From: Bacteroides nordii WAL 11050 = JCM 12987
GTDB taxonomy: Bacteria > Bacteroidota > Bacteroidia > Bacteroidales > Bacteroidaceae
NCBI GenBank assembly: GCA_000613465.1
Contig: BAJA01000007.1
Coordinates: 1-64,000 of the forward strand
Reading direction: 5' to 3'
DNA: 64,000 nt
Below the pieces are notes generated by a model. It saw only the letters and a list, made by a program, of their open reading frames with translations, ran no database searches and had not been told where the DNA came from. Shown piece by piece: positions 40,501-49,387 of the stretch. The translations under genes were made by a program, and so were the position numbers. Position 1 is the first letter of the stretch. Each line of letters begins with the position of its first letter.

Positions 40501-40765
40501 GCATTCTGTAGTGTACATTGAATGCTTCTGGGATAGATGATGAAATGGTAATCTTTTCTTTAGGTATTGTATTCAGAACCACCTGTAGATGCTCCGTTTC
40601 TCCTTTTCCCAGTACAACCTCATTCCATTCTTTTGCCGGAAAATCTTGGTAATTCTCTAATAATTCCGTACAGGGTAATACCCATACATTATCAGAAGCC
40701 TCTTTTACTAATTGGCCGGAACCTAACAAGAGCCAGCTGACGACTAAAATAAGATACTTTTTCAT
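37567..40765 (-). CDS. DUF4091 (GH123-like) and NAGPA phosphodiester glycosidase fusion, interrupted by two one-base deletions
   Basis: A secreted multidomain protein (1,066 residues after repair). After an N-terminal signal, a GH123-like/DUF4091 unit (about 30-500) shows a beta-sandwich, the barrel motif FYIWDEP with the adjacent Asp-Glu pair used by GH123, and ARLERWKEGQEDYELLK. A NAGPA domain (about 515-800) follows with YAGINGDFFN, RTGVGCSADGKWLYMMAIDGRQ and VVGFDGGGSTGMVV, as in the human uncovering enzyme that cleaves GlcNAc-1-P diesters. The C-terminus (ISSGIYILRV) resembles a sorting tail. Breaks lie near 39900 and at 38956 (CCCC read as CCC). The junction between the two enzyme units lies in one unbroken stretch, so the fusion is real. 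Confidence 0.8.
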
Positions 40766-40790
40766 GGTGTTTATTGTATTTATTGATTAA

Positions 40791-43438
40791 TTATTTTAAA
40801 CCTCCTTCACCGAATTCGCTTTGTTGGCGTTCTACATTTTTTAGTTCCCGGTTCAGTCTGTTCCGTTCTTCTGTGTTATCTTTCCGGTTATTATCAGAAA
40901 TTGAGCCTAGCTGATATACTCCCGTTCGCTCCTCCATATTGTAAATAGCAGGAACAGATGCCGGTAAAACAGTAAATTCCAACTCCCCTTGTATGGGCAT
41001 TTGTATACCCGGAAAATCAACTTCGGCTCTTACTTTTACTTTACCGGGGCGGAGTGTTGTCCGAAGAAGGATAGGAGCAGTTCCCCACTCAACCAGGCGG
41101 GGGTTGGTATGTGTTTCTTCGTTGGCAACCAGTCTCGCTTCTCCTTCAACTGAGAATTTTATATGATAATTATTCAACCGTTTGATATTTCCGTTTTCGT
41201 CTGTAACAGAAGCAATCACTGTGATCAGATCGGAACCGTCGGCAATGGGCTGAATATTTTCGTCATCTAAGTGCAGTGTGATTTTACCTGGACGCCGGGC
41301 AGGCATTCGTTTATGTTCGGCTACCTTTTTACCGTTTCGGAAACCTTCTGCCAACAGATAGACCTCATCCCAACGCTCCTGTCGTGAGAGCGCTTTATCT
41401 TCCATAAAATGATAGGCATCTTTGAAAATGATAATGGGAGAAGGCATCCCCGGCCTGTCCTTTTTTTTGTAGGTATATGTTTTTCCGTGTTTAAAGACAG
41501 TAAGCCTTACTTCCTCACAATTGGAATAGACCGTTACATCCGCCGGAGAGAATGGAGTCATTTCATGGGCTATATATATCATAGGTCCGCTTTCTACCTG
41601 TATGGCGAGTGAATCGACAGGCCGTTGGGCCATGAACATATAATAAGCGTATTTGGGTTGCCTGAATACATCTGTCAGACCACCATAAAAAGGATCGGGA
41701 TGATAACCTCTCTGATGATCAAATGAATGCCAGAGGCAACCGCCGATATGCTGTCTGGATGTTTTCCAGAGTCCGTCATAACTTGTGCAAGCATAAGGAG
41801 GAGATGCATAATGGTTAGCTTGTGTTAACATAGGGTATTCTCCCCAGGCGCGGTTGGCCCTGCTTGTGGAGTTGTGCGAGTTCCAGTCGTCCACGTTGTC
41901 TCCCCACTCCCGGGTGAAGTAAGTTACATTCGGGCTCAGTTCTTTGATCGCTATACCTGTATCTCCGTTGGAAGGATGTGTATAGAGTATTGAGAATTTG
42001 GATGAACCGCGTGCTTCAGCGTCCCCCACCACATGGGAGTAGGGATACGGATATTCTTCTGCCACGATTTGCTTAACACTGTCAATAAATGATTCGGGAT
42101 ACCATGTCTCATTGAGTACGGGTTCCCAAAGGAATACGGAAGGGCGGTTCCGGTCTCTGCGTATAATATTTCTGATATCATCGAATACCCGGTTCCGGAA
42201 TATCGGGTCTTCGTTCCAGTATTGCCAGCCGGTGTGTTCTCAATGACAAAAAGTCCTAAGGCATCGCAGGCATCCATAAAAGCCGGGTCCTGCGGATAGT
42301 GCGCATTGCGGATGATATCGAGCCCCAGACTTTTTAGTTTCTTTGCATCGCGCCAATGCAGATTGTTGGTCATAGCATTGCCGATTACAGCAAAATCCTG
42401 GTGACGGTTTACCCCCATTATGGGGTGAGGATAAGGTTTTCCATTGATCCATAAACCATCTTTTCCTTTAAATTCGATGCTTCGAATTCCTATCTTTTTT
42501 CTATAGCCGTCTATTACTTTTCCGGTATGATCTTTTATCTCGATTTGCATTTGGTATAAGGAAGGAGAAGAAGGATACCATAGCTGGGGCTTTTTAATGA
42601 TAACATGTTCTGAATGGCTGACGGCTTTTCCCGAAGGGATAGAAAACGAATATGTGGTTTGTCCTGTTATTTTTCCTGCAGGGTCTCTCAATGTGATGTA
42701 GGTTTTACCTTTAAAGTTCTTGGGCATTTCGTTTTTTAATTGCAGTTTAATATGAATGTCGGCCGATTTTGCAGATACGTTGTCGTACGAAACGAATGTC
42801 CCGCCACCGGCTACTTCGGATGCATAATTATCGTCAGTGATAAATACTTTATTATGTGCTATAAGCCAGCAGTCACGATAGATACCGCCACAATAGGTAA
42901 AGTCGAGAAACTCTTGCGGTTTTCCCGGTGGATAAAGCGGATTGTTTGAATTATCGGTACAGATAGATATTACATTGTTTTGACCGGATTTTACTTTGTC
43001 TGTCATATCTATAATAATGGGGAGATATCCTCCGTAATGAGTGGTGCATAATTCATTGTTGATCCAGACTTGTGTTTTACCCATTATAGCCTCAAAATAA
43101 AGAAAGAGTTTTTTATTGCTGAGTCTTGAGTCGGGAGTGAAATGTTTTCTATACCAGCAGATACCCTGATAGTTTATACATCCGCTGGCCTCGGTTGGTA
43201 AAAGGTCGATGCTGTGCGGAATGGAGACTTGCTCCCAATTGGAATCATCAAAAATGATCTTTTCGGCTCCGGGCACATCCCCTTTATGAAATCTCCATGA
43301 GGGATTCATGGAATAGACCTCCCTGCCCGAGCCTTTGACAGGAAAGAATCCGGCAACGGAAAATTCGGGCTGAAAAGGTTGTGTAAAACCTTTCAGACAA
43401 AAACAGATAAATAGTAGTAGAATGAGGTTCTTTTTCAT
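40791..43438 (-). CDS. GH2 family beta-galactosidase-like hydrolase, interrupted by a one-base deletion
   Basis: An exported GH2 enzyme with signal peptide (ending KGFTQPF). It has a sugar-binding domain (YRKHFTPDSRLSNKKLFLYFEAI), an immunoglobulin-like domain, and a barrel opening HPIMGVNRHQDF and RNAHYPQDPAFMDACDALG. The acid/base motif WEPVLNETW is seen after repair, and C-terminal Ig-like domains include DENIQPIADGSDLITVIASVTDENG. The frame breaks at 42232, where GG should be GGG on the plus strand (expected IENTPGWQYWNEDP). Repair gives 882 residues. Activity could be beta-galactosidase or beta-glucuronidase; the HQD opener favours beta-galactosidase-like. It lies 25 bases upstream of the DUF4091-NAGPA gene. 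Confidence 0.88.
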
Positions 43439-43452
43439 ATTCGTTTTTAAAT

Positions 43453-43483
43453 GAGGTTGTACTAAAAGGCTTAGTACAACCTC
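43453..43483. other. Perfect 13-bp stem-loop between the 291-aa gene and GH2
   Basis: GAGGTTGTACTAA (43453-43465) and TTAGTACAACCTC (43471-43483) form a perfect 13-bp stem with a 5-base loop. On the coding (minus) strand it follows the stop of the 291-residue gene by 10 bases. No strong T-run follows, so RNA processing or stabilization is more likely than termination. Confidence 0.7.
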
Positions 43484-43493
43484 GTTGGGGACA

Positions 43494-44369
43494 CTATCGT
43501 CCGATTACAATCTTTATTACCTTATTGATGTTTTTACTACAAACTTTAGCAAAATAGATACCTGCATTCAAGTGATTCAGGTCATATTGATTATTGCCTG
43601 CAATGACCTGATAGGATTCTATTGTAACTCCGGCCAGAGAAATGATAGAAACCGATTGGATTAGAGCATCGTCATTGATTACCTGTAAGCAGTTGTTGCT
43701 GAAACATACATTCTGTGCTATGCTTTCATTTTGGATGGAACTTGGGTCAAGTTGAATGCTTGCATCCGGATGATCCCAGGCTGTTATTTTGATGGACTTG
43801 GCAGTAGTTAAGTCTTTTAGAATGTAAAGAGCACCTGCTTCCAGACTATAGTCATCCGTGCTTAAAGCGGTTCCGTCAACGTTGATTTCTTTTATCAGCA
43901 TTCTCCAGAGTTCGCTATCCGTAAAGGTAATAGTGGTATACTCGGCCGTACGTTCTTCCAGAGCAAGTACCGGAGATTCGTTTTGAGGAGGGGTATCACC
44001 ATAGTAACATGGAATATATTCCGAACCCTGCTCGTAGCCATCGTCTATCAGATATACAATCCAATAGTAACCGTCAGCAGCATTACCCATATTACCTCCG
44101 GGGATAGTAGCTGTACCCTCCTTGGCTCCCGGATTATCAAAATAGCACCATGTCGTGGAGTAATGACCGGGAATACCGGTAATAGTTTGTCCTAAGGGTG
44201 CAATGTTCATATTATCCTTTGGGAATCCGAATCCACCGGTGTAGTGAGTAACAATATCTTCTCCTCTAGTGAAATGAAACTTGTCTAACCAAACTTTTGC
44301 ATAGTTTTGAGACCATAGCTGTGCGAATGAAGCCAGCACACAAATTAATAATACCGTAAACTTTTTCAT
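43494..44369 (-). CDS. Secreted protein of unknown function with sorting-domain-like C-terminus
   Basis: I do not recognise the main domain. The 291-residue protein has a signal peptide (ending LWSQNY, about residue 20). A beta-rich N-terminal domain (about 22-125) includes HFTRGEDIVTHYTGG and YYWIVYLIDDGYEQGSEYIPCYYG. A second beta segment follows. The final 70 residues (SVSIISLAGVTIESYQVI...LNAGIYFAKV) resemble a T9SS type-A/Por sorting tail. It sits between GH20 and GH2 in PUL2, so glycan or substrate binding is a fair guess. Two Cys in the tail may pair. Confidence 0.65.
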   Translation of the reverse strand: MKKFTVLLICVLASFAQLWSQNYAKVWLDKFHFTRGEDIVTHYTGGFGFPKDNMNIAPLGQTITGIPGHYSTTWCYFDNPGAKEGTATIPGGNMGNAADGYYWIVYLIDDGYEQGSEYIPCYYGDTPPQNESPVLALEERTAEYTTITFTDSELWRMLIKEINVDGTALSTDDYSLEAGALYILKDLTTAKSIKITAWDHPDASIQLDPSSIQNESIAQNVCFSNNCLQVINDDALIQSVSIISLAGVTIESYQVIAGNNQYDLNHLNAGIYFAKVCSKNINKVIKIVIGR

Positions 44370-44403
44370 AATGATTAATTTTTTAGTAAAACAATAGGGA
44401 TAT

Positions 44404-46008
44404 TTATTTAATGTATCCGGCAGATTTCCATCTTTCCCGGAATGGTTTCAGAGATTTCAGGAACCTATCGAAATTTTTATTTTCTTTTTGAGTCCATCCT
44501 GTTTCTGCATACGTTGCTATTTGCGGATAAACCATTTTGTACATGATATCCGGGCGATTTGTCCATTCTCCCCACATGGCACATGATAATCCCAGAATTT
44601 GTTCTTTCCATGCTGATACGGATTCGGGAACGGGATTGAAACGGTATGCTTTTTCTAAAGGAATAGGGGTATGCGCATACTCTAATCCGGGCACAATCTT
44701 GTCATAGTTGTAGTTCAGATACGTATATTCACAAGAGTTGTTTACTACCTTTAAACCGCGCTCTAGAGCTTTTTCCAGTAAGCTCTGATTGCCTGTCCAG
44801 AATTGGACAATTGTATTCTCCGGATTCAATTGGCTTTTTACTTCATTTCCGGTTTGGAAAGCATGAAGTTTATCACCTGTTATGTCATTCCAGCCCATCA
44901 GTTTTTTGCCTTTGCTACCCAGATAAGCAGAGAGATGATTGGTGAACCACACTTGTAATTCTGCCGGTGAAGTAATCTGTTCTTTTTTCATGAATAGCAA
45001 TACTTCTTCAGAATCCAGCCATTCATCGTATTTCACCTCGTCTCCTCCGATATGGATAATATCCGAGGGGAACAGTTCGATAACTTCATCTAAAACATTG
45101 TGAATAAACTCCTGCACCTGTGGATTGACAACATTGAAAGCGGTTGTTAATACTCCGTAGCCACAGGGAACGGAGATTTGCTTTTTACTGCAACTCAACC
45201 AGGGATATGCTGCAATAGCAGCGGAGGCATGACCCGGAAATTCTATCTCGGGTATGATTTTTATATGCCTGTCTGCTGCATAGGCTATGATTTCACGAAT
45301 GTCTTTCTGAGAGTAATATCCGCTCACAGGCTTACCATCATAGACTGTACTTTCATACCAGTTCAGTTGAGTGGAATCTCTTCGCCCTCCGATTTCTGTG
45401 AGAAGAGGATATTCCTTTATTTCAATTCTCCAACCCTGATCATCTGTTAGATGCCAATGAAATACATTCATTTTGAGCAAGGCCATTTCGTCAAGCAGTT
45501 TTTTTACTTCATTCTTTCCCTGAAAGTTACGGGCTTCATCCAGTAGAAAACCTCTCCAGCCAAAGGCTGGTGAATCGGTTATTTCAACATAAGGACACTG
45601 CAGGTTTTTCCCGTCTTTTTTAATGAGTTGCCTCAATGTCTGAATAGCATAAAATACTCCTGTAGTAGTTGCTGCCTCAATGTGGATGCCCTGAGCATTT
45701 ATCAGAATTGAATATCCTTCTCGGGGCAGGTCTTCTTTTATATCTATTTTCAGATTGGCTTTTTCCTTATTAGTGAATTTACAAAGCAGGTCTGATTCCT
45801 TTTTCAGAACCGGTATAATTCTCTTTATTTCACTACTAAACAGGTCATTCGAATAGATGTATAACTGTTTTCCGATGTCGAATGTACCCTCTTTCCAACA
45901 GATATGATTGGGATAAGGCAGTATGGCAGTTACTTCATTAGCTAATGCAGGTACACCTGTCAATAATGACATAAAGATAATCAGGTATATTTTATATAAT
46001 CTCTTCAT
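44404..46008 (-). CDS. GH20 beta-N-acetylhexosaminidase
   Basis: GH20 enzymes remove terminal beta-GlcNAc or beta-GalNAc by substrate-assisted catalysis. The 534-residue protein has a signal peptide (ending VPALANE), an N-terminal GH20b domain with TTTGVFYAIQTLRQL, and the barrel with WRGFLLDEARNF, NVFHWHLTDDQGWR, PEIEFPGHASAA and the catalytic pair Asp 323-Glu 324 in HIGGDEVKYDEW. The sequence ends soon after the barrel, with no extra modules. It lies 4 bases after the LamG-EEP gene, so the two are co-expressed. Host glycan ends such as N-glycan antennae or mucin are plausible targets. Confidence 0.95.
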   Translation of the reverse strand: MKRLYKIYLIIFMSLLTGVPALANEVTAILPYPNHICWKEGTFDIGKQLYIYSNDLFSSEIKRIIPVLKKESDLLCKFTNKEKANLKIDIKEDLPREGYSILINAQGIHIEAATTTGVFYAIQTLRQLIKKDGKNLQCPYVEITDSPAFGWRGFLLDEARNFQGKNEVKKLLDEMALLKMNVFHWHLTDDQGWRIEIKEYPLLTEIGGRRDSTQLNWYESTVYDGKPVSGYYSQKDIREIIAYAADRHIKIIPEIEFPGHASAAIAAYPWLSCSKKQISVPCGYGVLTTAFNVVNPQVQEFIHNVLDEVIELFPSDIIHIGGDEVKYDEWLDSEEVLLFMKKEQITSPAELQVWFTNHLSAYLGSKGKKLMGWNDITGDKLHAFQTGNEVKSQLNPENTIVQFWTGNQSLLEKALERGLKVVNNSCEYTYLNYNYDKIVPGLEYAHTPIPLEKAYRFNPVPESVSAWKEQILGLSCAMWGEWTNRPDIMYKMVYPQIATYAETGWTQKENKNFDRFLKSLKPFRERWKSAGYIK

Positions 46009-46012
46009 GGAA

Positions 46013-47512
46013 TTACTTTTTAAATTTGAATGTTGAAATCATAGCTGCATGATCTGACGGAAAGCGTACCGGGTGTTGATCGATCATCTTTGATTCAGTG
46101 ACCTTCACGTTCTTACCCATATAGTAAATGAAGTCTATCCGATACTGAATATCCAGTTTTGACATGGGTGACCAGGTTAAGCAAGGGTATTTTACCGGAT
46201 CGGGATATAACTCTCTATAAGAATCTTTAAATCCTTTTTCAAGCATAAGAATGCTGGTCGGCCATTTCACAGCATATCCCTCAAAGAGATGTTTGGCTTT
46301 TTCTGTCCAGTCAAGATGAGACCCACTGTTGAAGTCACCTGAAACGAATAAGGGAACATCTTTCTGGTCAAAGAAAGGTTGCATGTCTTTCAAAATTGTT
46401 GTCAGTTCTTTATATCGTGTAGGTAATTCTTCTGCTTCGACCTCAGAGGCAGGAATCCGGGCCTTTACCTGATCATCGGTAATAGGGCGATAATCCAGCC
46501 ATAGATTAACGTAATTGATGGTTTGTGTTTTACTGATTCGTATTGTAGCTGCACATGTGTTGAATGGCTGAAACATGTCCCAGGTTTGTTCGATGGGATA
46601 TTTGCTCATAATGGATAGATTAGAGCTTCTCAGATAAAAGTGATACCCCAGTGCATCGGCAATTTCCGGTCCTGCACCATATGTCTCGATCATGCCTATG
46701 ATGTCTGCTCCGGATGCTTTGATAACATCTACGACCCGGTTTACTCCTACCTGTTCGCCAAGTTCATGACCTCCGTGAAAGATATTGAATCCCATAAGAT
46801 TAATATTCGGAGTAAATTCCGGTAATATCTCTTCTTGCCGGATACCTGTATACCTGAAATATTCCTCTGCTATCTCTGCATCACTTTTTATACGGTCTGC
46901 GAATGAAAAATTATCCAGCATTCCATTAAAACTGTGCCATTGTTCGTCTGCTTTATTGCCTAAAAGTAACGGATTGGAAGTGGCCAGATTTACATTACCG
47001 TTCGTGCAATAAGTAGCTACATTTTTACCGTCATAGTACATTTTCATTTCCTGTTTTTCTGCAAAGTGGGTAATAGCCAGGAAATGCCATTTCGCATCGT
47101 TGATCGGTTGACGTTTTACGGTCGGTTTATAATCCCATTGCCAGTTTTTGCCATCGGTGAAGTATGCTGCCCATGAGCCATTTTCTTGAGTAGCAATCAT
47201 AAATCCCGGATCTTTCATTTCAAGGGATTTTTTGTTGGTGACCAGTGGTTTCAATCCATTGTATGTATCGGCTGATTTCACCCATATCCCAATAGAGAAT
47301 GAACCTGACATGTCGATAGAATCTATCTGATTTATAGGTAGAGGTGCACGATAATAGGCAGCTGTACTAATGTCCAATGCTTTGCCTTCTATCCCGTTGG
47401 AAAATAGATATCCTTCGTAGAAATTTGCCGGATCATTGAAGTCAATGATGACTTCTTTGGCACTTAGTTTTAAGGTAATAATTACGGATAAAACAATTAA
47501 AAGATATTTCAT
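46013..47512 (-). CDS. LamG-type domain plus EEP-family phosphatase, secreted
   Basis: A 499-residue two-domain exported protein. After the signal peptide (ending LKLSAKE), a concanavalin A-like LamG domain (about 20-215, with FSIGIWVKSADTYNGLKPLVTN and AKWHFLAITHF..MYYDGKNVA) probably binds carbohydrate. An EEP domain (about 235-499) follows, with NLMGFNIFHGGHE, GMIETYGA (Glu metal site), SGDFNSGSHLDW and PSDHAAMIS. It is the first enzyme gene after susD in PUL2. PUL1 also places EEP genes right after susD, so both loci seem to need a phosphodiesterase or phosphatase. The exact substrate is unknown. Confidence 0.85.
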   Translation of the reverse strand: MKYLLIVLSVIITLKLSAKEVIIDFNDPANFYEGYLFSNGIEGKALDISTAAYYRAPLPINQIDSIDMSGSFSIGIWVKSADTYNGLKPLVTNKKSLEMKDPGFMIATQENGSWAAYFTDGKNWQWDYKPTVKRQPINDAKWHFLAITHFAEKQEMKMYYDGKNVATYCTNGNVNLATSNPLLLGNKADEQWHSFNGMLDNFSFADRIKSDAEIAEEYFRYTGIRQEEILPEFTPNINLMGFNIFHGGHELGEQVGVNRVVDVIKASGADIIGMIETYGAGPEIADALGYHFYLRSSNLSIMSKYPIEQTWDMFQPFNTCAATIRISKTQTINYVNLWLDYRPITDDQVKARIPASEVEAEELPTRYKELTTILKDMQPFFDQKDVPLFVSGDFNSGSHLDWTEKAKHLFEGYAVKWPTSILMLEKGFKDSYRELYPDPVKYPCLTWSPMSKLDIQYRIDFIYYMGKNVKVTESKMIDQHPVRFPSDHAAMISTFKFKK

Positions 47513-47543
47513 TTTAAGCGGCTTTTAGGGGTAATACTCCCCC

Positions 47544-47570
47544 TTTGCATGCTATTTAATGGCATGCAAA
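47544..47570. other. Stem-loop downstream of PUL2 susD
   Basis: TTTGCATGC (47544-47552) and GCATGCAAA (47562-47570) form a perfect 9-bp stem; next to it, AGGGG/CCCCT (47527-47543 region) gives a second small stem. On the minus strand these come 26 bases after the susD stop, the same place as the stem-loop at 15724 in PUL1. Confidence 0.65.
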
Positions 47571-47595
47571 AAGAGAATGTTTACCTGATTATTAG

Positions 47596-49374
47596 TTATT
47601 TATCCCAGAAAATAGTTTGGCGTAAATTGGGGTTATATGTAAATTGGGTCTTTGGAATCGGATAATAGTAATATTGGGGTTCAATGAATTTCTTCGGGTT
47701 CGTAATATCATTGGTCAATATGATATAACCATGATCTCCTTCCGAAAGTGAAATACTGGTTTTCTCCCCCTGTTCTTCCAGGTAATAAAGAACTTTCTTT
47801 TTATAGATTGGTTTTACAGATTCTTTATTCAGGAAGACACCTACATCGGTTACTCCATCCCCTGTTACATCAAATACGGTATTCAATTCGGCAATGTATA
47901 CTCCCTGTGGCATTTCGAGCAATTTCCCGACTTTCCAACGGAGTATGTCATCTTTACGGAAACCTTCGCAAGCCAGCTCTACGCGCCTTTCTCTCCTGAT
48001 TTCGAGGATGGCGTTCTTGAGGTTGCCGTTTACATTCGGATACTGTTGTTCCAGAGTCGGGTCAATGGTTAACTCGGACAATACCATATGTGGCATACCT
48101 ACACGGTCACGAAGCTGATTGATACTTTTATCTAAGTCTGCTTGTGTCAGTGTGCCTAATTCGGCCTTTGCTTCTGCATAGATAAGTAGTATTTCGCCTA
48201 GTCTCATTAATGGCAGGTCGTTGTAAGAACATCCCCATTGGTTTTGCTGAGGGTCTTGCGGTACAAATTTGATTTGCGTATATCCCCCCAGATTCAGGTT
48301 TGGTATAAATGGTTTTGCATCACCCGGACGGATATATCCCGGATACATAAATGTCTGGCGGTAACGAGGATCTCTGTCTTCAAATGTCTCCATGAATGTT
48401 TTGGTTTTATAGTTGTCTATCGATGAGAATGGTACTGCTTTTCCATCTTTCTTGATCAGATAACTTTCCATTAGAGAACGGCTCAAATCGGTGTTGTAGG
48501 AAAATACATTCATGGCTACATCATGCTTAATATTGAGGTCATAACTGAAATCTTTAAATAAAAGTATCTCTTTGCATTTGCTCAGATTATTGCTGATGAA
48601 CATATTGCCATATGCATCAATGCCTCCATCGGTATAAATCCCGAAATCGGTGGTATTTGCCATAATCTTTTCACAGGCATTTACTGCTTTTTCGAGGAAT
48701 TGATCGGCAGAACTCTGTAGTTCCAGTTCATCATGATATTTTCTGAATGTACCTTCGTGTAAGGCAATTCGGGCAAGTAGACCATATGCATACCATTTGT
48801 TATAGACTGTTCTGTCTTTTATATCTGGCAGTATGTTTTGAACACCGAATTCCAAATCTTCCATTATTTTGTCTACTATGAATGTCCGGGGATCCTGTGT
48901 TTTCATCAACAACTCTGTATCGGTATCCTTTAGTACATGCTCATACCAGGGGCCATCGCTATAGCGCTTTACTATTCTCTCATAATACTCCAATCCGCGT
49001 AGCATGCGTACGATACCGATATAGTGGTTAATCAGTTCCTGGCTCCCTTGGGCTTTGTCGGCATTATCAAGGAAATAATTTAGTTCACGTATTTGTCCCC
49101 AATACCATCCTCCGACTGTTTCTGGTGTGATGTTACCTCGAATAAGGTCTAATATTTCATCTTTCTCGGATGCAACTACATTATCTGTTCCCGGGTCCCA
49201 GTATTTAGGAGATTCACTTAGGTAGAGCTTATTGACGAATAATGCCAGATCTGAAGGGGATCTGAAGAAATTTTCTGTAACTAGTGACGTTTCAGGCAAT
49301 CTGTCCAGAAAAGAATCATTGCAACTACTCAGACTTATCAATGCTAAAGCTATATATAATATTTTCTTTTTCAT
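47596..49374 (-). CDS. SusD-like glycan-binding lipoprotein (PUL2)
   Basis: A 592-residue SusD homologue with a lipoprotein signal (LISLSSC, Cys about residue 18). It has LDRLPETSLVTENFFRSPSDL, the TPR helices IGIVRMLRGLEYYERIVKRYSDGPWY, LPLMRLGEILLIYAEAKAELG, ILEIRRERRVELACEGFRKDDILRW and the C-terminal YYYPIPKTQFTYNPNL. It lies 13 bases downstream of susC. Together they make the outer-membrane capture and import pair of PUL2. Confidence 0.94.
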   Translation of the reverse strand: MKKKILYIALALISLSSCNDSFLDRLPETSLVTENFFRSPSDLALFVNKLYLSESPKYWDPGTDNVVASEKDEILDLIRGNITPETVGGWYWGQIRELNYFLDNADKAQGSQELINHYIGIVRMLRGLEYYERIVKRYSDGPWYEHVLKDTDTELLMKTQDPRTFIVDKIMEDLEFGVQNILPDIKDRTVYNKWYAYGLLARIALHEGTFRKYHDELELQSSADQFLEKAVNACEKIMANTTDFGIYTDGGIDAYGNMFISNNLSKCKEILLFKDFSYDLNIKHDVAMNVFSYNTDLSRSLMESYLIKKDGKAVPFSSIDNYKTKTFMETFEDRDPRYRQTFMYPGYIRPGDAKPFIPNLNLGGYTQIKFVPQDPQQNQWGCSYNDLPLMRLGEILLIYAEAKAELGTLTQADLDKSINQLRDRVGMPHMVLSELTIDPTLEQQYPNVNGNLKNAILEIRRERRVELACEGFRKDDILRWKVGKLLEMPQGVYIAELNTVFDVTGDGVTDVGVFLNKESVKPIYKKKVLYYLEEQGEKTSISLSEGDHGYIILTNDITNPKKFIEPQYYYYPIPKTQFTYNPNLRQTIFWDK

Positions 49375-49387
49375 ACTTATTCGATTT

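Noticed and set aside
38931..40765. Two or three separate genes in place of the DUF4091-NAGPA protein
   Set aside because: Restoring one base at each of two points yields one continuous protein, and the domain junction itself lies in unbroken sequence; the later frames lack signal peptides.
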